Positions 6,441-6,568 of a stretch of 6,568 nt of DNA are shown in pieces. Source of the stretch: UBA1413 sp964461455. GTDB taxonomy: Bacteria > Bacteroidota > Bacteroidia > Bacteroidales > Prolixibacteraceae. The stretch's first letter is position 1; the number at the start of each line of letters is the position of its first letter. A program made the position numbers and the translations under genes. Under the pieces are notes generated by a model. That model ran no database searches. It saw only the letters and a list, made by a program, of their open reading frames with translations, and was not told the DNA's origin. The stretch lies in the NCBI GenBank assembly GCA_964461455.1, contig CAYWUJ010000090.1, forward strand, positions 1 to 6,568, read 5' to 3'.

Positions 6441-6568
6441 GTCTCTTAAAGTGACCAAAGGTGACTCATTGTGACTTAAAGTGACCCAAGGTGACCCAAG
6501 GTGACTCATTGTGACTTAAAGTGACCCAAGGGGACTTAAAGTGACTCAAGGTGACCCAAGGTGACTCA
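6441..6568. repeat. Tandem array of a 10-bp unit (GTGACNNAAR-like), running off the window
   Basis: Twelve complete units and eight bases of a thirteenth follow without a break in phase. The variants are GTGACTTAAA, GTGACCCAAG, GTGACCAAAG, GTGACTCATT, GTGACTCAAG and GGGACTTAAA; the first unit (GTCTCTTAAA) is degenerate. Units at 6461-6490 and 6501-6530 are identical, giving a 40-bp higher order. The palindromic heptamer TGACTCA recurs at 6462, 6502, 6542 and 6562. TGA in almost every unit, with a 10-bp period, places stops in all three + frames, so this is not coding on that strand. The period is close to one DNA helical turn. The function is unknown. Confidence 0.9.

Noticed and set aside
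6441..6568. CRISPR array
   Set aside because: The unit is 10 bp, contiguous and without unique spacers, and no cas gene is present in the window. It is a simple tandem array.

Overview
The window looks like chromosomal DNA from a member of the Bacteroidota with a fairly high G+C content, by eye in the mid to upper fifties percent. The evidence is a type IX secretion system (T9SS) type A C-terminal sorting domain on the first gene, BACON and BspA-like leucine-rich repeat domains on the third, a -7-like TAnnTTTG promoter element, and the absence of Shine-Dalgarno sequences before the starts. Genus cannot be judged from the sequence. All three genes lie on the + strand and all appear to encode exported, multidomain surface or secreted proteins. 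No tRNA, rRNA, transposase or CRISPR array is visible.

Layout. Bases 1-2339 hold the 3' part of a large gene whose start lies upstream of the window: SBBP-like beta-propeller repeats, a module here called A, two tandem 'GWN' repeats, a second module A and a T9SS sorting domain. Bases 2340-2401 are a short spacer with a promoter-like element. Bases 2402-3265 encode a small complete protein made of a signal peptide, one module A and a C-terminal module here called B. Bases 3266-3393 contain a strong intrinsic terminator and then a second, longer imperfect hairpin. Bases 3394-6417 encode a 1007-residue C10 (streptopain-like) cysteine protease with propeptide, catalytic domain, BACON domain, BspA-like leucine-rich repeats and a terminal module B. 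Bases 6418-6568 hold a tandem array of a 10-bp unit (GTGACNNAAR-like) that runs off the window.

The genes share parts rather than a pathway. Module A occurs twice in gene 1 and once in gene 2; module B ends genes 2 and 3. The most striking observation is that the last 132 bp of genes 2 and 3, stop codon included, are identical base for base, while the preceding 92 residues of the same module are only about half identical. That indicates recent sequence homogenisation or exchange of the C-terminal coding end. The second notable structure is the 10-bp array, which has a 40-bp higher order and begins 23 bp after the stop codon of gene 3.

The likely picture, which is inference, is a cluster of modular exported proteins, one of them a protease, with exchangeable terminal domains. 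I see no clear defence system or mobile element.
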